Source of the DNA: Auanema rhodensis
Taxonomy: Eukaryota; Nematoda; Chromadorea; Rhabditida; Rhabditidae
Reading direction: 5' to 3'
Length of the DNA stretch: 64,000 nucleotides
Assembly (NCBI GenBank): GCA_964057225.1
Contig: OZ059900.1
Location: 6,086,501 to 6,150,500, forward strand
Position 1 is the stretch's first letter. Every line of letters starts with the position of its first letter. The translations under genes and the position numbers were made by a program. Of the stretch, positions 1-13,400 are shown one piece after another. The notes under the pieces were generated by a model, which ran no database searches, had not been told where the DNA came from, and was given only the letters and a program-made list of their open reading frames with translations.

Positions 1-559
1 ACTCTCAGCTACATTCATCTTATATTGCTTAATGTTACGATTTCATCGAAAATATTCAGCAAATAGCTGAAAGTTTTTTCCATACACGCATGCTGACGAA
101 CACAGCTACGTCTGCTACATAGTAAATCAAGTTCTATATGTATAACAAACAACACAGAATAGAGAGTGCTAGATAGCTCACTTTATTTCAATTTTATAGT
201 TCAACTTTCAAACTGTATTGCTATCCCTATTCTCCGATTCATGAATATTTTAATTATTGTCAAAAGGTTCAATAAAAATGCCACAAAACTGTTTAAAATG
301 AAAAGTATTAGAAAAAAGAAAAATTGTGCAACTAAATCGATCACTCTATATTGCAATCTAAATTTGTTTCTAAATTGAATTTGTCATTTTTCTACTTTCA
401 AAAGTGCTTTAGTTCATGTGATGATATTAGACATGTGAGGCTAACTAAGATGAACAACTCTAGTTTGCTCATAATTCAATAACTATAGGAAAATATTTAT
501 AAACTACTTCTTTTTTAGAAGATTTCAATGCAAATAGTGGAAATGTATACACACCTTAC
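1..559 (-). other. Intron and probable further MH2 exons of the co-Smad gene, not resolved
   Basis: On the minus strand two short stretches resemble the next MH2 strands. One, around 215-260, reads RRIGIAIQFE (compare the HIGKGVQLE segment of Smad4). The other, around 95-145, reads YYVADVAVFVSMR (compare LSDHAVFVQS), between a TATAG acceptor and a CGT|GTATGG donor. I could not join both in phase with the exon ending at 560, so no model is given. The rest is AT-rich with no other coding signal. Confidence 0.3.
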
Positions 560-3500
560 ACGTTCCGTCATAAAATCCCTGTATGGATTAAGTTCCATTC
601 CAAGACTGAAACGATTTGGATCTCTCCCAAAGCCTCCATCAATATACATTGTGTTGTAAATAGCCTAGATTGATTGAATGAATAGTTGATTAGTGCTAAC
701 ATCTTTCATTACCATTTTTTCATTAATTATCTCAGTTTTTTCATAATATACGAAAACTGCCCAATTTTCATTAGAGCAAACTGATTCTGAATCTTTGTTA
801 TTAGTAAACCGAAATATTACTCTTTAACCAACCTAACGAAGCATCCATTGGTTCGAAAACAGGAGTAGGCATTACGCTTCTCACTTGATTTGCTGGAATA
901 TAGAAGTTACTTAACAAAAGGCAAGATGCACATACATTGTATACTCTCAAGTTGAAGACGGCGAATATTGCCTACAGAATCTCTTAGCATATTTGATACA
1001 TCAGCGTTAGTTGCTTTGAGGAAAGGTGATTGTTGTAGCGCAGGAAATGACATATCCACATCAATTTCGCAATCCTAAACAATTTTTCAAGTTTAAATTG
1101 ATGAAAAAGGAATTTTACTTCATCTGAAGAACTAAAATCGTCAATATCCAATTCAAAGTATCGGCCTTCTGAAACATTTTCATTTAATTAAACATGTCAT
1201 TAATATGCATGATTGAGAGTGTAAATCTTTCTCTATTTTCAATTTTCTAAAATGTGCAAAGCTTCACCTGCAGAAAATTGCATAGTTTTCTTGCGAATCG
1301 GAGTTTGAGGCGCATTCAAACTACCACTGGTGCACCAGCTAGTTGTACTGCTATTGCTGCTACTACGGGGATCTTCATCATGCACACAACGTGGCATATG
1401 CATATTATGCATTAATGGACATCCAGTATTTCGATTTCCAAATGTTGGTGGAGGCGAATAGCTGGCTGAATCCCTTCTACGTTTTGAGTATACAAATGTC
1501 CGCCGACTTGAAGCACGTGTTGTAGCAGGAGAGCAGCTTATGACAGCTGAACTTTCCAATACATTAGGCGACATGCGCGAATCAAACAGTTCAGGTGTTG
1601 TGGCTGCCATTTGTTCGTTGTTTCTATACTGAAGCAAGCTAGGCGCAGCGGTAGCAGGCCTAGGCTGAACTTTAGTTTTTAAATTATTATAGATGGATCG
1701 TCGAATAATGAACAGCTCTAGTTCAGTCATAGGATCATTTTCACTATCATAGCATGGAACATCTTTGTATTGCTCATTTGTTGAGTTTCCTGATTCATGT
1801 ACTCCGCAAGCTGACATGCGATCACGTTCCGAAACATACAGCTCTCCTTGTGGCTGCATATGTTTGTTCATGATACTTGGATAAGTTGGTAATAAAGATA
1901 CTACCGATCGTGCCTATAAAATAAACATTTATCATTTTGTTTTGACATAATACTAACCTCGCTTTTTTCATTTTGATTAGTGAAAACGGATGAAGCATGA
2001 AGAGATTTATCTGCTTCTGGTGTCTCTAAGCTTTCTATATCAAGAGCTTCCACATCAACATCAATATCTTCTATTGACGTTTTTTCATCAGCAGATTCTG
2101 AATTTGCTTGTCGTATCGACACATCAGAATTGAATGATATTCGAGAGGCTTTTTCACAAGGAGCATCATAGTCAGTTTTCTTTTGAACGTCCTTGATATT
2201 CTTAATGTCAGCACTCTCAGATGGTGATTTATCATTGGCTGAAAAATTTATGTTTAGTATTAATAAATATCCTAAATTATATAAACATACTCTTATTTGC
2301 AGGAGGGAACGCTGCTGCTGTGTTTGAATCTCTCGACGGAGTTGAAAATGACTGAGCCAGCATATTAGTCAGAGGAACATTGTATCGATTTGATGAAACA
2401 TTTTGTTCTGCCATTTTTGATCCCGATAAAGCATTGATTATACTCAATATATAATTATAAACTAGTTCCGGTGACGAATGAGGTGGAAGCTGTGAACAGT
2501 TTGGTAACATGGATTCCGAAGGCTGTTGTTGTTGAATAGACGAGTTTTGTGTATTCTGACTATCCATGATTTGCTCTTGAAGCTTTTCATACGTTTTATG
2601 TTGGAAATTTGGAATACGTTCGTTTTGTAGTTTTGGATGTTGATGTAGACGTTGCTGCTCTTGCTGCCGTAACTGTTGCAACTGTTGTTGCTGCGATGGT
2701 TGAAGTTGTTGTTGCTGCTGTTGTAGTTGTTGTTGTTGCAATCGTAGTTGTTGCTGCTTCTGATGATGTTGTTGTAATCCAAAATTGATTTGCTGCTGAA
2801 TATGATCTGGTATTTTGAACGGCGTTAAGTGATTATTCTCTGAAAAATGTTGTATAGAATTAGCATAATGATGAATGTTCTTACCAATTGCACTATGTGT
2901 ACGCTTTAAACTACTGGAATGTCCGACTGTTGGTGGTGACATAACACTTCCATATGGAATACCAACATTAGTTCCGTGAGAACGGCCATTTGTTGTTTGC
3001 TGCATCAATCCAGTAGCAGCTGAACCAAAACCGGAAAAATTTCCTGTATTCATCTGCTTTGTGTTATGAGACAAAGGCAAAGATTCAACAGCAGGATGAT
3101 GTCGTACACCTAACGTCGAAACAGCAAGTCCACCAGATGGAGAACCATATCCGTTATTTCCACACGTGTTACTATTTGGTTGAATTGAACTTATAGAAGA
3201 TGGGCAAGCTTGACGAAATCCATTTACGCATGACCGCAAACCATTCTGATTGTGAACATTCCCTTGTCCAGGCAATACAGGTGGATTCATTAGTGAATTG
3301 AAGTTCATAGGACCTGCTGTATTTGGGGTATCGACAGAATTTGAGTTGTAGAACGGAGGTTGAGATTGTGAAACCTGTGGCTTATTGATTCCTATAGGAT
3401 TTTGATCAATAAGAGGAGATTGACGAAAGTTTGACTTTTGAGCATGATTAGATGTTTGTTGCATGAATGGTGTTACTGGCGTAGATATCGATATGGGTGG

Positions 3501-6169
3501 GTTGTTTTCTCGGAGCATTGGTGGAGAACATCCCATTGGCGTTGCCTGAGTATTCTGAATTGTACAGGACGTGTCATTAAACTGTGATGGTGTTGAAATA
3601 GGGATCGGTTGGTTCGATCCGCACTGTTGATTATTTGGTGATAGCAACTGCATAGTACTGTGTGGTAAAGGAAAACCAATGGAACTTTGATTGATTAAAA
3701 ACTGCTTTGCAGGCGGATTAGGAGGCTTTTGAATACCTATACCAGCCTGCATAACTGGAGATTGGGATTGATTTCCATTGGAAGGTTGGACCATTGTGTA
3801 GGATTTTGGAAATGAGTTAAGAATATCCTGTTGTGATATTTCCGAAGTTGTTCCATTGGATGTAGACTTTGGGCATCCTATTTGAGCTTGGCTCAATAGA
3901 GCAGCCATCATTTGAGATTGCTGAGTATTGTTAGGTGTTCGAGTTAGCATAGTAGATACGTTCAAAGATTGAGTATCTGTAGACTTTTGATCAGGGAAAC
4001 TCGTTGATACTGGACCGGTTTGTTGAACTTCAGCAGCTGACTGTCCAAGAATAGAACAAATCGAAAGTGCATTTTGTGGTTTCTGAACTTCTCCAGATGT
4101 CTTATTCAAGAAATTGCTTGTAGCAGCTGGTAGTCCGGTCGAACTTGATTTTTCTTTAGCAACTTGCATTGGCTGTGTTGACAGAGGCATGCTGCCATCA
4201 GATTGTACTTCACCAGATGTTTGAAGTATGGAAGGAAGGCCTAAAGTACTGTGCGCTGGTTTCATGTTGGATGTCTGTCCGAGTATGGACGAGATACCTA
4301 ACGGATTAGATGACTGGCCCAAAGTCGTAGGCTGCTGCGGCTGTCCAGGCTGTCCGGGCTGTCCGGGTACTCGAGAACTAGACGATGCAGATTGTGATGA
4401 TGGTCCAAATGCGCTGTGTTGTAAATTTAGTCCATTGGATGCAACACTCAATGCAGTTGTTTGGCTCATCGTTGTGGAAGATGGTACATACAGTGGAGAT
4501 GAAACAGATAGTCCAGGTGTGGTTGGTGGTAGCATTGCCTGTTGTCCAGAAATAGTATTTAAAAACGCCTGTTGATTTAAAGAAGTAACAAAAGGAGCAT
4601 TATATGGAGGTGGCGGAAATATAGAACTGGTGCTTGAGCAGGGATTGCGAATGGGAGGCGGTGTTGGAGAATAAAATCCATCCTGCTGTATCGGATTCTA
4701 AAATATCAAGGAATCAGTCTTAATCTTTTGGCTATCCATAAAAAAATACTTCCGCAAAGTAGGATTGTAATGGATTAGTGAACGTTTGAAATAACATAGA
4801 ATATGCTTACCCCGTCATCGTCTGTTTTCCTGGAAATAGTCTCAAAATGAACACTCGTTACAATCTTTTCATAATGCCAAGGATTAACGCATACATTCTA
4901 AAAGATAAAATGAATATTTGAAATACAAATAAGGATGAAACATACAGCTTCTTGTTTGTATTCGTAAGGGCATGAACACAGGGGTAGATTTTTTAATTCA
5001 TTCTTTTGAGCATGTGCATTTCGAAATATTCTTACATAAGTTACATGAGGAAATCCTTTTCGACCTGCCACCTATTAATTATATTGTTATTAATAAAATA
5101 TTAGAATACTATATAAATACCTGCAGCCGACCATCTAACGTTCGTATTATAGGAATACAAGGACTGGCATTAGTTCCATCTGACGCCACAGCCTGGATGA
5201 GCAGCTCCAAATCACTACGCTTATCTTTCAACTTTTTCACCAATGATTCACAGGCCTTTTTCGAAAATTCCGCGTCATCCACAGCCTATATACACATATA
5301 AATATACGATAGATCTTTCTAGTCATTCCTAATTTTTTCTTGCCCAACACTTCTTTTATTTCGGAACTGACCTTATTGAATAGCATCAACCAGCTAGAGA
5401 TAGTATGGCATGATTCATAAGCACTTGGAATTCTGGACTTTTCAATTGGCATATTTCTAGAGTTTCGTTTTCTAAATTTTCCACGACCGCCACGCGTCGA
5501 AACTACATTAGCAGAAGTGGATGGTCGAACTTGTGGGCTCACATCTAAGCCACTCCTCGGACTCGTCTCTGGTTTATCTTCGTCTGACGCTGTAAGTTAT
5601 TTTATTTACAAACATTAATGCATGCTATATACTATAGTAAATTTTTGAGAATCGTTTTTTTTTCTCAAACTTGATAATTACACCTATAGTTAGTTTGTTT
5701 ACGTTGTCTTTAAAAGCTTTTTTGTCAGATAAGCAAGGCTGGTCATTCTAGATAAGCGTGCCAATTTATGAGTTTGATAAAAATTATAGGATTTTGAACG
5801 TACTAATGCTCTAATCATTACTATATAAATATGTGTAGGTGACAGCCTTGTAAAATAAATTTTGCGTTCGTAAACTGAAGGTAATTTTATCGATTTGAAG
5901 TTAGTATTTTCATTTTTTGCAAGAAAAAAGCAATATATACATCAAGCAGCTGATTAAGAAAAGCCAAAAACTCAAACTTCAAAGAAAACAAATACAAATT
6001 TTTTCACAATTATCTTTTAAAAGTTCAGTATTTTGCGAATCGTACCTGCTTCATCATCACTAGTAACATGACTTTTATTCAACAGCTTTGTATCCGGTGG
6101 AGATAGTTCTTCATTGGACATCGTACACAACGATCGGCTATGCCGACTACGTGTCCTATAGTATTTTTT
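560..6169 (-). CDS. daf-3: Co-Smad (Smad4/DAF-3/SMA-4-like) transcription factor, 3' end off the window
   Basis: DNA-binding effector of TGF-beta signalling. Coding exons, 5' to 3' on the minus strand: 6169-6046, 5589-5372, 5285-5121, 5071-4946, 4897-4811, 4697-2291, 2238-1958, 1913-1268, 1168-1119, 1074-936, 892-833, 786-713, 664-560. All join in phase. Exons 5589-4811 encode an MH1 domain with the invariant DNA-contact hairpin RTLDGRLQVAGRKGFPHV and a Cys/Cys/Cys/His zinc set (SPC, LPLC, NVCVNPWH). The MH2 domain starts near 770 (ENWAVFVYYE) and continues with DPNRFSLG, after which the gene leaves the window. Between them is a linker of about 1,100 residues, rich in Gln, Ser, Pro and Asn, with polyQ at 2650-2780. 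That makes the protein far longer than Smad4 (about 550 aa). An in-frame ATG lies at 6121, but the frame stays open to the acceptor at 6170. Co-Smad identity rests on MH1. DAF-3 is preferred over SMA-4 only because MH2 is divergent. Confidence 0.85.
2650..2780 (-). repeat. Polyglutamine-coding CAA/CAG tract in the Smad linker
   Basis: The minus-strand reading frame of the co-Smad linker encodes a run dominated by Gln with interspersed Leu, Arg and His. CAA and CAG codons are mixed, which usually means a tract under protein-level rather than simple slippage maintenance. A second short repeat of the same exon, near 4335-4375, encodes Pro-Gly-Gln triplets. Confidence 0.8.
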
Positions 6170-9100
6170 CTGAAAAAAAGATATTAATATAAAAGTAAGT
6201 CCAAACTAATAAGTTAAAAAAACTTTTAAAACGTAATACAATTTTAGAGCATAATATATGAAGTTGTCAATTCATTTCTTATTCAAAAATTCCTCAAAGT
6301 ACAAATTACAGCAGATGAACGAACTAGGTAAAATTTTAACAAAAAAATCTTATCACATTTTTTATCACAATTTAGCCATTTACTCTCAGACAACCCCAGA
6401 CACATAATAATGCAAGGCAGACGTCCCTTGATTTAGAAAGAAAATAATGATATGATAAGAAAAGAAAATACGGATAAAATTATGCTAAACGTTTAGAAGA
6501 GGTCAGCCAATCAAAATATATTTATAAACTTTTAGTTTGAAAAAAATATATAATGTAAACAAGTTATTATTATCAGCAGATCGATTATTACAAGAAACGG
6601 TAGCCGCGATGCATACCTGTTGCGCGTCCCTCTGCAGAACGAATCAGCACAAAGGTCAACGCCAGGTATGAGCGGCAAATATGTTTTGATATGAAAAATA
6701 TGAATTTAGAGTTAAGGCTATTGTTGTTGTTTCCTGTACTACAAATAATTGCCGGCAGTAATGGCAACAGAAAAATGAAGTCAATGAACGGGCAATAAGC
6801 GAAGAATTGGATAATATTAAACAAATCTTGTAAATAATAAAAAGAAGGTGATGGTCAAAATGAAGGCATTTTTATGGTTCGAATTGTAACCTGTTCAATT
6901 AATCAGTTTTTTCTGTACCAGACATTCCTAGTCTCACTTATAAGAGTCAGCGTAGTTGTACAATCTGATAGTGTTTCCTACTGGAAAATAAAAATGCCTG
7001 ATAAGATAGCGGTGAATTTGACAGAACAGAAAACAAAACAAATAATATTATTAATTGTAATTGTTGATTTCAGAAATTTCATTTAGGGAAACTTTGAAGT
7101 ATTTCTCTGTTACGGAGGTTTTTCTTTGTAATTCACTTGTAACAGATCTTTTCACAAATTTTTCGATAAGATAGCAGGCTTGTAAAGGAAATTTATCGCG
7201 AAAACTATCACTAAATTCGCTTGATTATGAACAGATTTCAAAAAAAAACTAAAAAATGGACCTTTTCGATCTCGTACTATATAATAATATAAAGTGAATC
7301 ATAGACAATAGTTAAAATTAAATACTGAAGAAATCATAGTGCCTGGTAAGAAGAAAATAAGTTTGAATGTTTTTGACAATCTATTTAAAGCAAACTTATA
7401 ATAAAAGAAATAATTCTATAAAAAATAAAATATCTTACTTTACTAACTTGAACGTGTATCAAAATGTATGCAATAGTGTTTAATATCATCTCAAAGAGAA
7501 TTAAAGTTAAAAGTAATAGTGTGAAGTAAGAATTTCGTGCCAAAAAATTATTAGTGCAATGTTTATAAATGATAGCAAGTCATGAGAAAATAGGGTCATA
7601 GTTGGCAAAAACCAATCTAATGCAGTTGCACAGACTTTCTTGTGTAGTTTAATGATATCATGTCAGTAGCATCTAATGGCAGTAATGTAATAAGTTGTAA
7701 TGAGAAACGAATTCAGGACACTTGGTAGTTGTTCCAAAAATAAAAATAAAAAATATTAGGGAATTAACAAAAACAGTTAAATTGAATTTTTTTCGGAATT
7801 TTATTTGTAAAAAGCATGTCCAGCTAATTATAACAAAACGCAGAAAAGGACATAACGTAAAATGACAATGGAATGCGAGGATGTTACTTTGACCTCACAT
7901 GATTATTCGCAAATACATGTGTCCGTCAAATAAACACTGAGATTTCGTCCGGTTGAACTAAACAGCGGCCTACACATTCTTGGCTCAATTAAATTCTCCT
8001 TAAACAATGGATGATATCATGTAAAAAGCAAAACAAACAAAACTTTTCTCATCAAATTTAAATTATCTCACATCATCTTAGAAGTAGATATTTACTATTT
8101 GAATGGTTTCTACAAACAATGATTTATCACTACCTAATTTTGCAGACTTTTCCTTTATTCTCTTCATTGAAACAGTTTTGAAACAACGTGTTGCGGAGGA
8201 GGAAGCAGATAGAACAAAGTACAGCAACATTTTTACTCAAGAGCAAATGTACGAGTTGAGCAAATAACATCACATTTTAAACCAATTGAAACAGGGAAGA
8301 TTAAAAGAAAAATATTTGCAAGTTTGCTCATTGTTTTGTTTAAAAGCATTAGGTTGCAGTAAAGGTCATCGCTGATGCATCCGGTTTTATGATAAAAGCT
8401 GAGTACAAAATTTTGTCTTTGTAAAATTATTTTCTTGCAAAGAATGAAAAGGCGTACGAAACATATTCAATTCCATGGAACAAAAATGAAATTATAGTTC
8501 AAACTACATACAAAAGTACAAATAAATGTGAGAATGAGATTTTATAATGCTATAATATATGTCTGTGTGGATATAGATATAGATATAAGCTTTGGTTAAA
8601 TAAACAATAATTTGCGAACTATCGGAAAGGATCAACAAGAAAGGTTGAGTTGTCTTGAGATTTCGAATATTTTACGAATAAAGTTATTCGTGAAAATTCT
8701 CATAATACTGAACAAAGTGAAACATTCAGTTTTTTTTTGCAAATTTTAATAATATTCTTATCATAACAAAACTAGAAAATTTAGAAAATTTAAATAATTT
8801 ATTATTAAAAGTAAAAGAATGATAAAGCAGAATAAGAAAACATGAAAAGGATTGAATATATTCATTGTTTTTTTCTTTCTAATAATAGATAGGAACATGA
8901 CAAGTTAATAAAAAGATCTGTTGTTTTAGAAAACAAAGAACATAGTAGTCAAAGAAGAGCAAACAATGCTATTAAGTGACTTGATTAGTTTGTAGTTTGA
9001 TTCAGAGTTGTAATGTTAGAAGCTCCGAAAATAACAAATAAAAAGATATTTCATTTGTGATTAACTATCTTTGAAACTTGACCAGTTTATCACACATAGC

Positions 9101-10374
9101 TTAACAAAGACGTGTAAATCTTTGAAAAACGCATCAAAAACTCACAAAGCTATTTTGATGTCATGAACATTTGTTCGAATATAGCAATTTTTTTGAATAT
9201 CAGAAAAAACATTTTTTTTCAAAACTAGCTCAGCAAGAGTGGTGTCGAGGAGACTGCGACAACTATTCCGTAGCTACGTTGACAAACTCGGGTAAAGAAA
9301 AAGAGGGGAAGAGAGAGGAGGAAATAGGAAGATGAATAGAAAGAAAAAAATTGAGAGAGTAAAAAATTATATAGAGATAGACACAGACAAAGAGAAATAG
9401 ACCGAGAGAGAGAGAAAAACAGAAAAAGAGAGAGAGAACGCAGGCTAAAGCTGTTGTTCAGGAAAAAAATGTGATAGTATTGAAGTATAACTTAGAAAAG
9501 CTTGAAATAATTAGAAATAATAATCGTTAGAGTGCTTGTATTATAATTTGAATTTGATAGTGTAGACAATAAGTACAGCATGGAGATAGTGTGAGCAAAA
9601 ATCAGCAAAAATACACTTGAACCAGGAAGTTGATGCCTTAAAGGGCTTTTTTGGCGTTCTCTATTCATATAAAGGTGATTCTATAATAGACGACATTTCA
9701 TAGCTGTCCGTGTTCGTACTCTTGTACGTTCAAGCTTTTGATGTCTGCTACTACCCAGAAGCAGACAGACGTCTCGTTTATGCGTGTAAATACGGCTGTC
9801 ATTTAGCTAAATTGTAGGAAACATGTTAGAGACACTAAAGCAATGTGAGAGAATAACTAATGCCCAATGGTGATGTCAAATACAGAAGAACACTCAAAAA
9901 AAATCTGAAAACAGAATAAAACAGAATGTATAAATGGAAGCAAAAATTAGCGATTGCATTACATGTCCTTTTAGGTTAGTAAAGCTGAAAGATGATAGTG
10001 TAGTCATAAAAAAGTGAATCAGAATTTTGAACAAAGCGCAAACAAAACCTTGGATAGAGCATAACTCTTATAATATTTTAGAAAGCCAATTTCATGGAAT
10101 GAATCTTTCCGGTGGATTGTGGTAGAGGGTGCAAAGACGATTAAGATACGGAGATGAGATTAGTGCTCATGTTTAGAAAGCATGTCTGAGATTGATATGT
10201 GAGCTTGACCAAGAGATAATTCAGTTGCTTCCATTAATTGCACTGCAGACAATTTCGGTTTACTTGAAAGCATCTGAAGAGAAATAAGAGATATGCAAGA
10301 GAGAAATATACTACAACTAGTTAGCGATGCAGTTGAGATGAAAGAAAACATAAATATGTATATGTGTATGTGTA

Positions 10375-10445
10375 TATATATATACGTATATATATATATA
10401 TATACATATATTTATATTTATATTAATATATACATATAGATATAT
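10375..10445. repeat. AT dinucleotide microsatellite
   Basis: Interrupted TA/TATG repeat inside the co-Smad intron. Similar shorter TA runs lie at about 19237-19266, 26003-26020 and 59023-59041. Confidence 0.85.
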
Positions 10446-13400
10446 TATAAAAAATAATTTAAATATCAAACTATCGTCCAAATATGTTAGATTTCGAAAT
10501 CAATTTCTGGATATAGATATATATGTTCAGAAAACTAAGTAAATGACGAAATGGCTCAATGTGTTTGAGTATATATGAGATGCAAGACTAAAAAATGGAA
10601 TAAGTAAAATTTGCTAGCGAAAAGTAAGCAAGATATCTGGTCGATAACTATGAAAAAAACTGGCTCTCGATTTCTCATTAATTATAAATCTCGAGGCAGG
10701 CTATGCAAAATTATGTGTTAAGATTTCAACATGTTATTTGCAAACACTAAGAGAGCGGTAAATACAACATTGGCACATTTTCTTCTCAAGAGAATCAACC
10801 CATTCAAGGTTTTCTTGTGCAATATAACCAAAAACTAACTTACTAGCAGGATGTGTCCTCTCTTAACGCTCAAATACTGAAGGACAACTCAATTAACACT
10901 CGGCTATTTCAGTGCCAAACTGAGTTCTACATAGTTACGCATGGCTATTTGAAGTATTCGAACGGCTGATCGTTCTTTTGCTTAGACCGGCAGACCACCT
11001 GTTACACTATGCTGTCCATTAAAACAGTTGTGAGCGTTCATCATTTCCGGACAATGCTCTAACTAATTTTTTCTTATCAAATTGAAAAAGACACACTTAT
11101 ATTCTGGCGGTCTGAGTATGTCAGCTGTGCAGCAAAATCTTAATACTGGTGAACGGGTGTTAGTTTTTGTTTCTTGTTTGAACAGACAGATGTACCACAA
11201 AAAACGGATAGATGAAAAGAATCGGACATAATAGACACAATACTAGCTTCCGGCTTATCTGTATGACATCTAGAGTCATAGAACAATAAGTACAAAAAAG
11301 GAAAAGGAAAAAAGTGTGATTTGATAAAATGCACAAAAAAATCCATAATGATAGCTAATTTGCGGCAAATATTAGAGAAAGCGACCACAGCGATAGTTTT
11401 CCAGAATAATCAGTGTACTATGTTTAAAATTCCACGGATTTTATTTACTTTCATCAAACTAGTTTTTTTCAATTAGTTCTACATTGCTGTGATAATGATA
11501 CGATTCGAAAATCAACTGAAAAAACACTTTTTAATTTAATGAAAGATGGCAAAACGAATATTCGGTCAATATCCTAACTTTAGTTGCGGCATTATCATTC
11601 ATTTTTTTCAGTCAGGAACATGTATTAGAGTGGCACGCAATGTATTATTTTATAATACTTAGCGAGAAAGCCGGATTGCCACCAGGCTTGTCAAACTTTT
11701 TTGACAGATTATGTATTTGAAGTTTATAAAAACTTAAAACAGTATTTATAATAAATGTACATGATGATGTACTACGTATGAACTGTATAGTATTAGATAA
11801 AATAGAAAAGGAGAGAAATTATCAGAGAACAGACGCAAAATAAAAAAAATGTTAAAACAATTGGCTGTGTATTAGTTGAATGATCAGTGAAACGAAATGA
11901 AGGTATATACTATGAAACCTACGCTTTTTTTTTGTATGAATTTGTGTGAAAAGAACTTTAAGTTTTTTAGATTATAATTTTCTGAACTAACTACGCTATT
12001 CATCAGCAATGCAAGGTAGTTTCAACTAAACTGTTGATTGAGCGCTTGGAATCAAATCCAATACATAACTACACTATTTTATTGTTTTCCAGTGCAAAGA
12101 CGAGAAAAAGAGGGATAAGAGAATGTGGCAAAAAAATGTGTGAGAGCTATCAATGCTCATCTCAATTCTTAAACTTTTACTACACTCTTCTATATTATGT
12201 CAACTGCTTTTGAAATAATGTGATTCTACAAATGTCGGATCAAAAGCATCAAAGATTAATATGCAAGTAGCGATATTATTGTTCAAAAGGTGGAAGAGTG
12301 CAAAACAACTAGATTACACCAAAAATATACTTGAAAAAAAGAATATTTATTGCAAATATTAATGAAAATAATTGAAATTACCCAAACAAGTTATGTAAAG
12401 CTTAAGTTTTCCAAAAAAAAACTATTTGATTGTTGAGACCAATATAATCTCACCCAAAATAGTAAACATATCGATAGTTTTTTTGAAAATAAAAAGGGAT
12501 GCGCGCGAAGAGTAGTAAAGAGAGATCGAGAAAAAAGAGAGGAAGAGAGTGATAAACTGATAAAGAGAAAGAGAGAAAGTGAGAGAACAGACTTTATAAA
12601 GTAATTTTGAAATAAACTCGAAGAAAACAAGAAGTTTTGTTTTACTTATGTAATCAACATAATAAGTTTGTTTATGAGAAATAAACAAACACAAGTTCTG
12701 GAATTTCATTGAACGCGTTACCGATCTTTTAAGACCAAGATTTAATCTGTTGATCGACAAGGATAAAAAAAAGATTGTCAGCTGTTCTTTGAATTAGCAA
12801 AGTCAAAAGAGAGAAAAAAAGAGATAAAAAAGCTCATTGAAAGATATGAAAATGATATAAGATAATGTATATTTGAAAGCTGTTATAATATATTATACAC
12901 TGTGAATATTATGAATATATAGTTTAAAGATCTATAATACCCGAAAAGATAAAAATCTTTTCAAAGATTTTTTTCAAGAACACTTTCTCTATATTAATTT
13001 TTTTTATAAAAGATGATACAATGTATAGTTGAAGCAATTAACTATAATATAATAATAATAGTAATGATTTCTGTTTTATGTTCCTTCTGAAAATCTTGTG
13101 ATTTTATATAATTTACTATGAATAGATATGAGAAACATTCTATGCAATTTTAAAATCAAAACAATTTTAATTATAAAATTTTAATCATACTATACAATAT
13201 ATATATAAAATATTTTTAAAACAAAGAAAAATAGAAGAAATAATTTGTTTTTTTTTTCTTCTTGATCAAAATTTGTTTATTAAATGAATTGTAATTAACA
13301 ATCAGTTTTTCTTAAGACAGTATTAAGGTATAGCCAGCGTATTTCCCAAAAACCGGTTTTTGTATTTCTCAGACATACAATAGGGTCAAAACTGATACAG

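Noticed and set aside
3610-3625. GGTTCGATCC, resembling a tRNA T-loop
   Set aside because: It lies inside the Smad coding exon, and no acceptor stem or anticodon arm surrounds it.
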